Below are positions 21,708 to 33,138 of a stretch of 64,000 bases of DNA, one piece after another. Under the pieces are notes generated by a model that saw only the letters and a program-made list of their open reading frames with translations, had not been told where the DNA came from and did not search any database. Position numbers and translations under genes: made by a program. The first letter of the stretch is position 1. Each line of letters starts with the position of its first letter. The DNA comes from Macrosoma leucophasiata (taxonomy: Eukaryota; Arthropoda; Insecta; Lepidoptera; Hedylidae), in contig JAWQUS010000017.1 in NCBI GenBank assembly GCA_036365455.1, positions 3,844,001-3,908,000 on the forward strand, read 5' to 3'.

Positions 21708-21985
21708 GTGTAAAAGTTCCAGTGCAGGATCTAAAGGGCGTGGGCACCACCGCATTACCTAATATATCTGCCACCAAATTGTAGTGTTCAGCACTATCGT
21801 GTTCCGGTTAGATGGTAATGTATGGCCCCGTGATAACTATCAAAGGGACATAAGAACTTAGGTCTCAGGGATGGCACATTTGGACCTCTGGTTATTTTGT
21901 AGATGTTCATGTTCATAGGTTGCAGTTATCACTTATCATCTGTTAGCTGCATGCTCGTTTGCCACTATTTTTACCATTAAAAAAA
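21708..21985 (+). repeat. SINE-C, older subfamily
   Basis: GTTCCAGTGCAGGATCTAAA is the 5' variant also present at 51725. Full length with an A-rich tail. Confidence 0.7.
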
Positions 21986-22003
21986 TCTCTCGGTTGAAGG
22001 TAA

Positions 22004-22092
22004 TCGGCGAATCATGGGTGTTTGCAAATATGCTTAAATGCATGTATTTACCTCTGCCTACCCCTTCAAGGATTGCAGACGTGAACATACGT
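22004..22092 (+). repeat. SINE-J, 3' fragment
   Basis: GGCGAATCATGGGTGTTTGC, AAATGCATGTATTTACC and CTACCCCTTCAAGGATTGCA. Confidence 0.6.
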
Positions 22093-22573
22093 GTTGAATT
22101 TTAAAAGTACTGCGTCACTTAAAACAGGTAGGTACTTTTACTACGTCAATTAATACGGGTGACTTTTATTGAGAAAAGTTTAGTGTTTGTAATATGATCA
22201 ATAGGCGCTTGTTTATTGATTTAGGCATAAACACAAGTTCAACACTTATGCATTATAATGAAAAGTCGAATCGAGTCGATTTTCAATGCACGCAACGTAA
22301 ATCTTAGCGCCAAACTCTACTGATAAAGCAAGGCTATAACTATAAACTATGTCGATGTCAAACAACAGAAAGTTGCATACTAAAATAATAATCTCAGGAA
22401 CTACTAATACGATTTTAAAAAATATTTCGGTGTTAGATAGCCCATTTATCGAGGAGGACTTTAGGCTATATAACATCAAAGATGAATAGGAGAGGGTAGG
22501 TAATATTGCAACCCCGCGAAACGCTGCGCGAGCCGGGTCGGCCGCTAGTAAATAATAATACTCGTATAATGGT
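22093..22573. other. Intergenic, nothing recognised
   Basis: No gene seen. A short GC-rich piece (CGCGAAACGCTGCGCGAGCC, 22516-22535) is unassigned. Confidence 0.4.
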
Positions 22574-22863
22574 TACTGGTGGTAGAGCTTCAGTGACGGA
22601 GCTCGCGGGCGTAGGCACCACCGCATTACCTAATATACTTGCCGCTAAATGGTAGTGCTCAGCACTATCGTGTTCCGGTCAGGTGGTAATGTACGGCCCT
22701 GTAATTTCCGGCACAGAGGCATAACACCTTAGGCCTCAGGAGTGGTAACGCATCCGCATTTTGACCTTTGTCTTTGTGTGGGTGTCTATAGGCTGCAGTC
22801 ATCACTTAACATCAATGTGAACTGCACGCTTGCTTACCAAATCCATTACATAAAAAAAAAAAA
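22574..22863 (+). repeat. SINE-C, full length
   Basis: Near-consensus copy ending ATCCATTACAT plus poly(A). Confidence 0.85.
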
Positions 22864-22889
22864 TGAACTATAACTGTATTGAAATCAGT

Positions 22890-23031
22890 TTTTTTTATCT
22901 AAGAAGGCGGCTCCTCTGTTCCTCTTAGGGCGTTGTGGGGGGCCACATAAGACATATGTGATTAGGGGCGGTGCATTTTTCGCTCTAGATCGGTTGGTGG
23001 TAACCGGAATAACGACCACGCGGGTCGTGAG
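22890..23031 (-). mobile_element. Jockey-like LINE 3' end, truncated
   Basis: Poly(T) then GGCCACATAAGACATATGTG and GGGGCGGTGCATTTTTCGCT match the 3' UTR of the Jockey copy at 35714. The flanking duplication is TGAAATCAGT (22880-22889 and 23032-23041). Confidence 0.75.
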
Positions 23032-23307
23032 TGAAATCAGTGAATGACTTATAGGAGACTGACATCATAGATGACTACTTTACATCTATGCACAGAATCA
23101 GATATCGCATATCAGTGTGGATCGACCCCTATAATAGAATAACCTTCATCTGCTATTCTAATCCACAACCTTTAGTGAAAGGTTATCGCTTACTAACACA
23201 TGTTGTTCTAAATATGAAAATGATATACCTACATAGAAATAAAACAAGTCGATACTAGAGGAACTATACTTATTCGAAACTGTAGAAGACTCACGATAGG
23301 TAAGAAC

Positions 23308-23590
23308 ATAGAGTAACACCGGAGGGGAGTAGCCATATGCAGGCTTTCCCCTCTGTCAAAGTACAAGCCCAAATGGGCCTATACCTGTCGCCTAGATGTT
23401 TCAATGTGTGCGTGAAATTGTTTCTGTATTTTGTTAAAGTTAAGGTGTGAGTTTCGTAGTAATAGACGATTTTTGTAGTGTGTGTCGCACGCATTCCCCC
23501 CCGCAAAAAATGACAGACTGTTTTGCATCGGTAATACACGCTTTGGCTACTCCCCTCCGGTCCGCCGCGACCGGTGGACCGCGTTGAAGA
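23308..23590. mobile_element. Element H, one end shortened
   Basis: Inverted ends contain ACCGGAGGGGAGTAGCCATA and GCTACTCCCCTCCGGT. The interior (CAGGCTTTCCCCTCTGTCAA and TGACAGACTGTTTTGC) is shared with 38726, 42289 and 49677. No coding frame; a non-autonomous inverted-repeat element. Confidence 0.7.
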
Positions 23591-23605
23591 AGAACCCAAA
23601 AAGGC

Positions 23606-23653
23606 AATCCAATTCTATACCGTAGAGACGGTATAGAACGTGGATTGCCTTTA
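23606..23653. repeat. Short hairpin
   Basis: AAGGCAATCCA...CTATACCGT and ACGGTATAG...TGGATTGCCTT pair around a 4-base loop, with an internal bulge. Confidence 0.55.
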
Positions 23654-23804
23654 TAGGCATGTCATGAATTGAATTTTTTTGTCGATTTAAAAGAAGTAGT
23701 CATAATCTGACTGATGTTCTTGCTTTCGTAGGTGATGAACAAGCGATAATGGTAGATTATTTAGATTATTATTATTACACTTAAAGTAAGAATTGACAAC
23801 AACG

Positions 23805-24096
23805 ACTGGTGGTAGAGCTCCAGTGACGGCTCGTGGGCGTAGGCACCACTGCATCACCTATGCCGTATACTTGCCGCTAAATGGTAGTGTTCAGCACTAT
23901 CATGTTCCGTTCAGGTAGTAATGTACGGCCCTGTAATTTCCGGCACAGAGGCATAACACCTTAGGTAGGCCTCAGGAGTGGTAACGCATCTGCATTTTGA
24001 CCTTGGTCCTTGTGTGAGTATCTATAGGCTGCAGTCATCACTTAACATCAACGTGAACTGCATGCTTGATGGCCAAATCCACGACATAAAAAAAAT
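23805..24096 (+). repeat. SINE-C, full length
   Basis: Has a few small indels near the 5' end. Confidence 0.85.
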
Positions 24097-24499
24097 AACA
24101 ACAGTAATGTCGATAGGACGCACCCCTGGTATATTGGGACTCAAGGAGACTCCTCCAAAAATATTGCTTGTGTCCCCTAACTCCCCCATTACACTATTAA
24201 ATCATCAGACAAAACGTTAGTTCATATAAATTCAATGTCTTCATAGGTTAATATATTTTTACCGCTGGAGAACATGGCACGCCTCTCGCTACATGTTTCA
24301 ATGGTTATTGAATTTTCAACTCTATCGGGCTGGAATAACTAACTCATATAACAGTTCGTGTGTCCCAACCCAAGTCATAGAACGCTGCGATATTTGCTGT
24401 TTAACACAACTAGCGAACTAGCTAACTTTAATAGAACTGACTACTGATGGCGTAGTGATCGATTTATCCGTCACTGGGTTAATACTTACCTGACTGCCT
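24097..24499. other. Intergenic, nothing recognised
   Basis: No feature recognised. Confidence 0.4.
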
Positions 24500-24835
24500 C
24501 GTTGGCCCAATGGTCGATCCCCAGGTCGGGAAAATCTATCATTGGGGTTTTCTGTGAGGAAATGCCTAGTAGTAGCCCGGAGTCTGGTACCCGTGCCTCT
24601 GAGAGCACATAAGACTATCGGTCTTGCGCCCGATCTCTCTCCGGTCGTATCGAATTGCCGTCACATCAGGCTATGAGAGTTAGGGGATTGCACCTGTGTT
24701 TGCGCATACACTTGTACACTATTATAACTCAAGCGCAGTTGGCTAGTCTCCGTCGAGATAGGCCGCCGAGACCGAAATTCGGTCTGGAGGACATTAATTT
24801 GGTCTGGAGTAGGTACGTTATTATTATTATTATTA
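24500..24835 (+). repeat. SINE-B, tRNA-related
   Basis: The head TCGTTGGCCCAATGGTCGA resembles a tRNA A-box region. The body CCGGAGTCTGGTACC...GCCGTCACATCAGGCTATGA is shared with 28712. The tail is CCGAGACCGAAATTCGGTC followed by an ATT repeat. Confidence 0.55.
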
Positions 24836-24839
24836 TACT

Positions 24840-25260
24840 TAACTTCCTAAATAACCAAAGACGTCCACAGCTGGACAAAAAAGTCTTTCCCGATGATTCC
24901 CACAACAGTATTGTGCGTGATTTTGGGGAGAATATACCATAATCGCCACGCTGTCATTGTAGCAATGGCGGTGATTTTTTCACGAGATGCTGTTGCCTTT
25001 TTTTATGTATTCGAAGTGGCAAACAAGTATGCAGTTCACATTGATGTTAAATGATGCTGTCAAGGACACAAGTCCAAGGTACAAAATGCAGATGCGTTAC
25101 TTCTCCTGAGGCCTAAGGTGTTATGCCTCTATGTTAAGTCTAAATTACAGGGCCAAACAGTTTAAATTAATTTAGATTAAAGGGCGTCATTGTATTTACT
25201 ACAGCCCTTTTTGAAGGGTATTTTGTGATTACTGACTGCACTAGGGAAAAAATACTGCTC
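24840..25260 (-). repeat. RTE2 leader-to-3'-end fusion, split by SINE-C
   Basis: CAAAGACGTCCACAGCTGGA (RTE2 3' end) is joined directly to ATACCATAATCGCCACGCTG (RTE2 leader). The leader resumes after the SINE-C with TTACTGACTGCACTAGGG at 25230. This is the same deletion class as 14588-14792. Confidence 0.6.
24995..25160 (-). repeat. SINE-C, 5'-truncated
   Basis: Starts with poly(T) and ends within the GCCTCTATG...AATTACAGGGCC block. Confidence 0.7.
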
Positions 25261-25304
25261 CATGAATGGGCCGAGTGGTCATCACTAGTGACGTAACAAA
25301 AAGT

Positions 25305-25556
25305 ACAGTATCCAACAAGAAATAATGCACATCGACCCCATGAAGAGACGTCGGCTTATTTCGGATCTGTAGAGCGTTATCTCTTTTGCACCTTACCTAT
25401 TTGACGTTTGTCGACCATTTTGATCAAGTTTTGGCCAATACCGGACTACGGATGCTTACGTAGGCAATGTGCAGCAGAGATAACGCTCTATAAAGCCGAA
25501 ACTAGCCGATTGTCACTTTCATAGACTCGATGTGCATTATTTCTTGATGAGCACTG
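25305..25556. mobile_element. Element G, complete copy
   Basis: Ends CAGTATCCAACAAGAAATAA and TTATTTCTTGATGAGCACTG are inverted, each followed inward by GCACATCGA. TA borders both ends, consistent with a TA target. There is an internal inverted pair TAGAGCGTTATCTC / GAGATAACGCTCTA. Confidence 0.7.
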
Positions 25557-25589
25557 TATTTGAACTTGTACTCATTGGAAAATGGTAGT

Positions 25590-25809
25590 GTTGCCGCTAA
25601 ATGGTAGTGTTCAGCACTATCGTGATCCGGTCAGGTGGCAATGTACGGCCCTGTAATTTCCGGCACAGAGGCATAACACCTTAGGCCTAAGGAGTGGTAA
25701 CGCATCTGCATTTTGGCCTTGGTCTTTGTGCGGGTGTCTATAGACTGCAGTCATCACTTAACATCAATGTGAACTGCATGCATGTTTGCCACTTCCTAAA
25801 AAAAAAATA
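25590..25809 (+). repeat. SINE-C, 5'-truncated
   Basis: Begins at TTGCCGCTAAATGGTAGTG and lacks the first ~65 bases. Confidence 0.8.
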
Positions 25810-26117
25810 GTTCGAATGCATAGAAAAACTCACATTCATCACTCTGGGAATAAAAAAAACGCAACTACCTACAACTTGTACCACATTGTTATATATGGGT
25901 GTCACAAAATTGAATTCTACTCTAGGACGAATCAGTTGTTTGGCGCCTCGCCTAATTTGAATCTATGTCTTGTCGTACATCCTCTAAATCGGATTGTACT
26001 TGGCCCCCACACTGGATTAACACAGTTATCAAATAGTTAACGCCGGTTGATTTGGTTAAACAAAATAATATGTTTCGCGAGTATGTTGAACAAGAGCAAT
26101 TAAGACGATTAATAATA
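25810..26117. other. Intergenic, nothing recognised
   Basis: No feature recognised up to the mariner end. Confidence 0.4.
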
Positions 26118-27395
26118 GGTTGGGGAAAAAGCCTTTTCGCATTATAGTATGTATGAACTTGTAATAAAATCTCTTTGGCTGTAGTATTTGTATCTGGCTG
26201 GTTTTGGTATCATTGAAAGTTAAAATTTTAAAGAACATAATTACAAATTCAAATTAGGCAAATGTGTGATTTTCATTTGTTTTTCGTACTGTCAAGATGA
26301 TTGAATCTAACGAAGAAATTCGATACATTTTAAAATTTTACTACAAAAAAGGTAAAAATGCAACGCAAGCCGCGAAAAAATTTGCGATATTTATGGACCT
26401 AGTGCAGTGTCAGTGAGAGTAGCACAAATTTGGTTTAAGCGTTTTCAATCCGGAAATTTTGATGTCAAAGATGCACCTCGCTCTGGTCGCCCTATTACGG
26501 ATAAAATGGATGCCATTTTTGAAAAAGTGGAGCAAGATCGACATATCAGTAGTTACGACGTAGCTGAAGAACTGAGAATTGATCACAAAACAGTTTTGGC
26601 GCATTTGAAAAAAGCTCGGTACAAAAAAAGGCTCGATATTTGGGTACCTCTCGAGCTCACTGAAAGAAACCTAATGAACCGTGTACTCATTTGTGATTCT
26701 TTATTACGACGTAATGAAACCGAATCATTTTGGAAGAAGCTGATAACTGGTGATGAAAAGTGGATCACGTACGACAAGAACGTGCGAAAAAGGTCGTGGT
26801 CAAAGGCCGGTCAGGCTTCACAGACTGTGGCGAAACCCGGGTTAACTCGCAATAAGGTGATGTTGTGTGTGTGGTGAGATTGGAAGGGCATTATTCATTA
26901 TGAGCTATTACCACGAGGCAGGACTATCGATTCTGAACTCTACTGCGAACAAATGATGAGATTAAAGCAAAAAGTTGAGAGAAAGCGGCCGGAATTGATC
27001 AACAGAAGGGGTGTGGTGTTTCATCATGATAACGCTAGACCTCACACATCTATAGCCACTCAGCAAAAATTAAGAGAGTTTGGCTGGGAGGAGTTAATGC
27101 ATCCGCCGTATAGTCCTGACCTTGCACCTTCAGATTTCCACCTGTTTCGGTCTCTTCAGAATTCTTTATGCAATGTTAGGTTAACATCACGAGAGGACTG
27201 CCAAATCCACTTGTCGCGGTATATTCATGAGAAGTCTCAACATTTTTATAGCAATGGGATCATGTCCCTACCTACAAGATGGCAAAAGGTTATCGAACAA
27301 AATGTTACATACATACTTTAGTTAAATTTAAATAAACTATATTAAAAAATGTTTTGAATTATCTTAAAAAATGCGAAGAAACTTTTTCCCCAACC
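26118..27395 (+). mobile_element. mariner element, copy 1
   Basis: The ends GGTTGGGGAAAAAG and CTTTTTCCCCAACC are inverted; the second base run inside (CTTTTCGCAT / ATGCGAAGAAA) also pairs. A TA sits at the left flank. The length of about 1.28 kb is normal for mariner. The transposase inside is broken. Confidence 0.9.
26297..27321 (+). pseudogene. mariner transposase, frameshift and stop
   Basis: The protein starts MIESNEEIRYILKFYYKK and contains a helix-turn-helix region. The DDE/D triad is visible as D in TGDEKW (codon at 26752), D in HHDNARPH (27028) and D in SPDLAPSDF, with 34 residues between the last two. This is the D,D34D signature of mariner, closest in style to the cecropia/Hsmar1 group. 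One A is missing from the run near 26370 (six A's rather than the seven in copy 2), shifting the frame. A TGA replaces a Trp codon at 26876, so the copy is inactive. Confidence 0.9.
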
Positions 27396-27496
27396 AATAG
27401 TTATTTAATTGGTAGGTGGTTGGAGTTAGCGAACCGTTTGAATTCGTATGATTACTCTTTATACCGCACCCTCTAATTCTTGGCGAATTATTGATG

Positions 27497-27763
27497 ACTA
27501 GCTGTTGCCCGCGGCTCCGCCCGCGTATAGGTCGCATTTCGCGTAACCTGTAAAAAACTCATTAAATCATCCCATGATTCCCATGGCATTCCACAGGAAC
27601 ATTTTTTAAGGATAAAAAATAAAAAGTAAATTTTAAAATCTAAGTCAGTTAATACCCTATCTGTATAACAAATTTCATCAAAATCCGTTCAGTAGTTTCG
27701 GCGTGATTGACGAACAAACATCCAAGCAAAGAAACTTTCACATTTATAATATTAGTGTGATAG
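27497..27763 (+). repeat. Repeat E copy
   Basis: Starts ACTAGCTGTTGCCCGCGGCT and ends ACATTTATAATATTAGTG. CATCAAAATCCGTTCAGTAG is the common tail motif of this insect repeat type. Confidence 0.7.
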
Positions 27764-27810
27764 TGTTAGGTAAGTGTGATACCTTTTGATTTAGACAAAA
27801 TATTCTGCAT

Positions 27811-28029
27811 TTTTTTTTTGTTTAATCGAAGTGACAAACAAGCTTGCAATTCACATTCATGTTAAGTGATGACTGCAGCCTATAGACACCCACACAAAGA
27901 CCAAGCTCAAAATGCAGATGCGTTACCACCCCTGAGGCCTAAGGTGTTATGCCTCTGTGCCGGAAATTACAAAGCCGTACATTACCACCTGACCGGAACA
28001 CGTGGCTGAACAATACCATTTAGCGGCAA
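27811..28029 (-). repeat. SINE-C, 5'-truncated
   Basis: Poly(T) start; ends at CCATTTAGCGGCAAATATA without the 5' 65 bases. Confidence 0.8.
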
Positions 28030-28711
28030 ATATAACTTATAGATTTATAAATTATATTTTATCTATAGATTTGTATACTTAGATACCTATTGAAATAAAA
28101 CTATTTTTACGGATTCATCTCGCGTGTATTAGGTAAACTAAAATGAACACTTTCACAATTATGGAAAAACACCTATTTAAATTTGAATAAAAATAAATAT
28201 TATTATTAACTTTCGACAAGAGCTTTGTACAGAAGGGTGCAAATTGAAATATATTATTCATACTTTTTCTCTCAAATAAACTTCGTTCATTCTTCGACGG
28301 TAAGCCGTAACGTGAATTTTTAGGCCATCCAAACCGATTTGCATATCCGACAGTCGCTCGATTACAACCGTTGTTTGCGGGTATATAGCGGTTTAGGGGT
28401 TCTATTGAATTAATTTTGATGGATTAGACGGGCCGTTATGATCGGCCCATGGTACCCCATTAATTATGTACTCGGCATTTCGCCAGATTTCGGGTTTACG
28501 AGATTCATTCCATTGTTCTGCGGTGTAATCTCGAACGTAAACGTTTGCGTTGAGTTTTCAGTTTTGAGGGTAATACGCTTTGTTATACATGTAAGTAACT
28601 ACCTACTTAATGTTCTCCGTTGTTTTGGAATGAAATATCTATATTTGAGAGTCCTGTTTTACTTGTAGTAGATATAGGTACCACTGCTATACTTAGACTG
28701 ACTTGTCTATT
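28030..28711. other. Intergenic, nothing recognised
   Basis: No convincing gene. Confidence 0.4.
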
Positions 28712-29075
28712 GGTTGGTCTAGTGGTTGCATTCGCGATGCTGATGCCGGGACCTCAGACATTGTGATCATACCTGAGATCCCATTTTCGATTCCTAGATC
28801 AGGAAAAAGCAATTATTGAGTTAATTTTCTCTGGGAGGAAATTGCCAGTACTAGCCCGAGTCTAGTACCCTTGCCCTGGAGAGCACGTAAAGCCGTCAGT
28901 CCTGTCCTATCTAATTCCGGTTGTGTTGCATTGTCGTCACACCGGACTATAAGAATGAGGGAATAGAGAGTGCACCTATGTTTGCATACACGTGGACACT
29001 ATAACATCTCCTGCACTGGGGGATATAGCCTCCATTGAGATTGGCCGCCGTGACCGAAATTTGTATTATATTTTA
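28712..29075 (+). repeat. SINE-B, tRNA-related
   Basis: The head TGGTCTAGTGGTTGCATTCG (A-box-like) is followed by TTTTCGATTCCTAG (B-box-like) about 60 bp later. The body and the tail GGCCGCCGTGACCGAAAT are shared with 24500. Confidence 0.6.
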
Positions 29076-29090
29076 TACTATTAAATAAAT

Positions 29091-29136
29091 AACCAATGAA
29101 GAGTGTCGATTTAATATCGACATACTTCATTGGTAT
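29091..29136. repeat. Short hairpin
   Basis: ACCAATGAAG...TGTCGAT pairs with ATCGACA...CTTCATTGGT around a TTAAT loop. Confidence 0.5.
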
Positions 29137-29451
29137 TGTTTATTGGTACATCGGTTGTATTAACAAAAAAAATATTTTTGTACAAATGTGTTCCGACCTT
29201 AACCTCTAACTTCTAATTAACCTAAACTTGTCTGAATACGCCAAATACACAATAGTTTCCAATTCGAATGCACGTTTATCTACTATATTCTATATTTCAG
29301 AACAAGCAAATTAGTGTGTGAACAAAGAGAGTATGTGTTAATTACGACCCGTATTCGAGCTCTAATTTATTCATTCACCACTTCTGTGTTAATATGGATT
29401 ATTACTGGAGTCCTTGGTTCGATTCGCGGGGCTATCAGAGACAACGGTGTA
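29137..29451. other. Intergenic, nothing recognised
   Basis: No feature recognised. Confidence 0.4.
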
Positions 29452-29655
29452 CAGTACCCATCAAGAAATATAGCACATCGAGACTACGAAAGAGACAATC
29501 GGGTAGTTTCGACTTCGTAATGCGTTATCTCTGTTGCACACTGCCTACGTAAGCACTAATAGTCCGATATTTGTTCAAACTTGATCAAAATGGTCGACAA
29601 ACGTCAAATAGATACGATGCGAAAGAGACAACGCTCTACAGACCCCAAACACTGA
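29452..29655. mobile_element. Element G, right end missing
   Basis: ACAGTACCCATCAAGAAATA and GTTATCTCTGTTGCACACTG through GAGACAACGCTCTACAGACC match G. The second terminal repeat is not present. Confidence 0.6.
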
Positions 29656-29714
29656 CAAAGTTTTTGTTTATTTCTTATGGAATTACGTAGGCGGCTCGAC
29701 TCGAGATGGAGATG

Positions 29715-29972
29715 CCTCGCGTCCCAACGCCCAGTGCCCCGACGCCCAGAGTCGCGACGCCCAGCGTCCCAACGCCCAGCGTCCCGACGCTCAACGTCCC
29801 GACGCCCAGCGCCCCGGCGCCCAGCGTCCCGACGATTAGAGTCCCGACGCCTAGCGTCCCGACGCCCAGCGTCCCGACGCCCAGCGCCCCGACGCCTAGC
29901 GTCCCGACGGCCAGCGCCCCGACGCCCATCGTCCCAACGCTTAGCGTCCCGACGCCCAGCGTCTCGACGCCC
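29715..29972. repeat. 15-bp minisatellite
   Basis: About 17 units of the AGCGTCCCGACGCCC type. Most variants are single substitutions (T for C, A for G). Because 15 is a multiple of three and stops are lacking, long frames cross it in three readings, giving pentapeptide repeats such as RRPAS or VGTLG. I do not consider them genes. Confidence 0.9.
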
Positions 29973-30581
29973 GGCGCCAATAAATTATGTTTCCACACCC
30001 CTTACATTTTTGAAAGACCTATCCAACGATGTCCTAACACGGACATGGCGAAACTATAAGTTCCTTGTTTACTACGGAACCCTAAAAAACGCATGCACCT
30101 TCGACAAACCAAATGTACGTCTCTCATACCTTCGTATATACAACATAAAACACGACGAAAACCTTTTCAGGGAATAAAAAAGTACCATTAAAACTGCAAA
30201 AAATACTGGTACTGAAAACATTAAGCATCTAAAATTTAAAGCCACTACACCGCTATAGCTCTATGAATGCTAAGAGCGAGTTCGTGAAATGTAATTCCGT
30301 CGTTCAATCCCATTTAGTTGTGGTTTCTAGCTACATAAATGTACCTACATAATCCATATTCATACTAATATTAACTTTTGCCTGCAACTTCCCGTGAAAT
30401 TCACATTATTATCAGAAATAACGGACTTTCATTCATCATTCACGACTTCAAAGCTTTACGGCTTTTTGAAAAATAGTAGATATGCCTATGTCACTCGCAT
30501 GGTCTTGACTTACCTCCATTCGAAATTTCATTAAAATCGGTTAAAAGTGCTTATTAAGATTTTTCCATTTTATAGAAGTAT
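29973..30581. other. Intergenic, nothing recognised
   Basis: No feature recognised. Confidence 0.4.
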
Positions 30582-30849
30582 TTTTTTAATGTCATTAAAG
30601 TGGCAAACAAACATGGAGTTCACATTAATTTTTAGTGATGACTGCAGCCTATACATACTTACACAAAGACCAGAGGTCAAAATGCAGATGCGTAACCACT
30701 TCTGAGGCCTAAGGTGTTATGCCTCTGTGCCGGAAATTATAGTGATGAACACTACCATTTAGCGGCAAGTATATTAGTTTATGCGGTTGTACCTAGGTAC
30801 CTAGCTACCTAGCCCGCGAGCTCCGTCACTGGAGCTATACCACGAGTAA
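30582..30849 (-). repeat. SINE-C, internally rearranged
   Basis: Full ends are present. The block carrying the CATTACCACCTGACCGGAAC region is deleted, and GGTACCTAGCTACCTAG is duplicated near 30806. Confidence 0.75.
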
Positions 30850-30856
30850 TAAAAAT

Positions 30857-30920
30857 TCCCAGTGCTAACCTCGCAGTTCGGTAATGTGCCCGGCTATGTC
30901 AATACGCTCGCCACCTGTAG
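30857..30920 (+). repeat. SINE-J fragment
   Basis: CAGTTCGGTAATGTGCCCGG and CGCTCGCCACCTGT. Confidence 0.45.
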
Positions 30921-30924
30921 GTAA

Positions 30925-31050
30925 GTAACCGTAAAAGTGGGTGGTGAATTAAAACGGTTCAGCCGTTTCGATGTTAAAGCGTAACATATACAGATAGACA
31001 GATAGACAGACAAGCAAACAAACATACACATTTTAATGTAAGTATAGTAG
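30925..31050 (+). repeat. Short repeat tail
   Basis: AAACGGTTCAGCCGTTTCGA, then a GACAGATAGACAGACAAGCA run, then ACATTTTAATGTAAGTATAG; the same type as the repeat E and F tails. Confidence 0.45.
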
Positions 31051-31066
31051 GGATTGGGATTATAAG

Positions 31067-31412
31067 CAGTGCCGGATTAGCCATATAGCAGGAGTAGCAA
31101 ATGCTACGGGCCCCGCGCCATTAGGGGCCCCGTGCCTGTGCCCAAAAAAAAACACAAATATGTAAAAACAAACATAAATACACCTTAGCTATTCTCAAAG
31201 GGAGCGTTCACCACTAATTATATAGGTACCTGTATTATTATGTTGCAAGTTGGCAACACCACAATACTTACAGGGGGAATTCCCTAAATTTGTTTTCGAT
31301 TCCTTTTCGTAAATGTTGTTTTATTTACATCCTAAATTTCAGTAGGCAATGTAACTCTAGGGCCCCATGGTCACATTTGCTACGGGCCCCGCACCGGCAT
31401 TATCCGGCACTG
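31067..31412. mobile_element. hAT MITE, complete
   Basis: A 346-bp element with ends CAGTGCCGGAT and ATCCGGCACTG. It is flanked by a perfect 8-bp duplication ATTATAAG (31059-31066 and 31413-31420). Longer sub-terminal inverted blocks contain GCTACGGGCCCCGC. No coding capacity. The CAG...CTG ends and 8-bp duplication identify the hAT superfamily. Confidence 0.92.
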
Positions 31413-31420
31413 ATTATAAG

Positions 31421-32394
31421 TAGTAACTTAAGGAAATACTCTGTTGGTGTGATGCGCTTCTACAAAGAAAATTTTTAGACGATTGTGATGAAATTTATTA
31501 TGAAGATTATTTGATCGCTGACAAAAGACATGTGAATATATGAGTACAAATTCGTATACGTATTTATGCGTATTTCATAATCCGGTCAAAACAGAAGTAA
31601 ACATTTTGATCAAATAACAAAATCTCCGGCAGCTGATAGAAGTGAACTTGTTGGCATTTACTGTCCAAAATTACATTCTGCTGTGAATTAAAAATCTTTA
31701 AAATCTTGGCAAAAAAAATCTTTAAAATCTTGGCAATCATATATAGATGGAAGCGACAGCCGTATATATCTACCTATTAGGTACCTACTACATGATTTAT
31801 TTATGGTAGTTGATGCCGACTGCTGCTGTCATTTCGCCCTTTTTTACCAAAACAAGTGTTATTTATGATTTGCCCTATCAACCTCCTCAGTCCAGTAATA
31901 GTAAACCAGCAACCCGTGTGACCTGGAGCTGGAGTGCTCTTCAGATTTTCAAACCATGAACTGACAGATTGAAGCGTAAATCTTTTAAAGTGTTCATTGG
32001 CACGCGTTTCAAAGATAGAGTGTCGTTGAGCGTGGCCGCGATCTGATGCCGCTTTTAGAGATTAACTTTAAACCCCTGGTAATCTACCGTTTGAATATAT
32101 TTTTAATCCCACTTATTTTTTAAGGGTCACAATTTCTCAATATCTCAATCGAATAAACTATAGCATGAATTTGAATTTAATTACTAGCTCGAGTGGACCG
32201 TGATATGAATTGGCAATTAAGATCAATAGGTAGGTAAGAAGATAGGTATAACATTAGTGGGCTTTTCGGCATTTGAAAATGACATTGCTACTAGAAAACA
32301 GCAGAAAATAGATTGCCTACTTAATTAGAAAAGAGAAGAAATAAATAAGAACAGCGCTACCGTGTAATGCTTCTTTCTTCGATTATAAAAAAAC
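31421..32394. other. Intergenic, nothing recognised
   Basis: Contains a tandem pair of a 22-bp unit including ATCTTTAAAATCTTGGCAA (about 31690-31734). No gene seen. Confidence 0.4.
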
Positions 32395-32830
32395 GTTACT
32401 TCACGCCTGTTATCTCCGAAGGGGTAGGCAGAGGTAAATGCATGCATTCAAGCATATTTATTTTTTATGTCATTAAATTGACAGACAAGTAGTCGGGCCA
32501 CCTGATGGTAAGTGGTCACCGTCGCCTATGAACATTTGCAACACCAGGGGAGTTGCCAACGCGCTGCCAACCCTGACGGACTCTTATGACGCCATTTTTG
32601 AAAAACCCCACATTGAAGTACCGAGAGAAGAGGGAAGTTCGTTCCACAATTAACACGTTCTGGGCAGAAACGAACGAGAAAACCGCACCGTTGAGCACTG
32701 CCAGGTGTCCAGTCGCTGAGGGTGAAACTTCTCTCTTCGGCGGGTAGTAGATACAGTGTAGGAAAAGAGACGGTGGCACATGCAAACACCTACGATCCGC
32801 CAGTTACGTTTACTTCGTTTACTGCTGCGA
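32395..32830 (-). repeat. SINE-J split by retroposon K
   Basis: The 3' part CACGCCTGTTATCTCCGAAG is at 32401-32455. The next J block, ACATGCAAACACC and CGATCCGCCAGTTACG, resumes at 32777. Confidence 0.6.
32456..32775 (-). repeat. Retroposon K copy
   Basis: Poly(T), GGGCCACCTGATGGTAAGTG, then a body whose minus-strand frame reads FLHCIYYPPKREVSPSATGH. That remnant peptide recurs in lepidopteran LINE 3' regions; this is from memory and was not checked. Confidence 0.6.
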
Positions 32831-33116
32831 AAAATGATTTTTTGTAAAATCCACTATACTGCATGCGTGGTGAGAGCGATACAACTACATTATGCTCATG
32901 TGAACATAGGCAAGGAATCGAACTTGCAATAAGCCAAAACTATAAAGAGCTATTTCACTCAGCCACGTACGCTGCGTGAAAGTGCTCTTATGCCTCAAAA
33001 TTCAAATGATCATGATGACCCACTATTTAGTGGCAGATAAATTAACTAAGAACAACGTGACAGTGTCGCCACTGAATCAAGTAGACATCTGTTTTCATTT
33101 CATATAATAATATATA
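32831..33116. other. Intergenic, nothing recognised
   Basis: Just under 300 bp; no feature seen. Confidence 0.35.
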
Positions 33117-33138
33117 ACACTAGCTGTACCCGCGACTA

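Noticed and set aside
29677..30177. Long plus and minus frames over the GC-rich repeat (RRPAS and VGTLG repeats)
   Set aside because: They are by-products of a 15-bp minisatellite without stops; the repeats change by single substitutions with no bias to synonymous sites, and no start context or flanking exons are seen.
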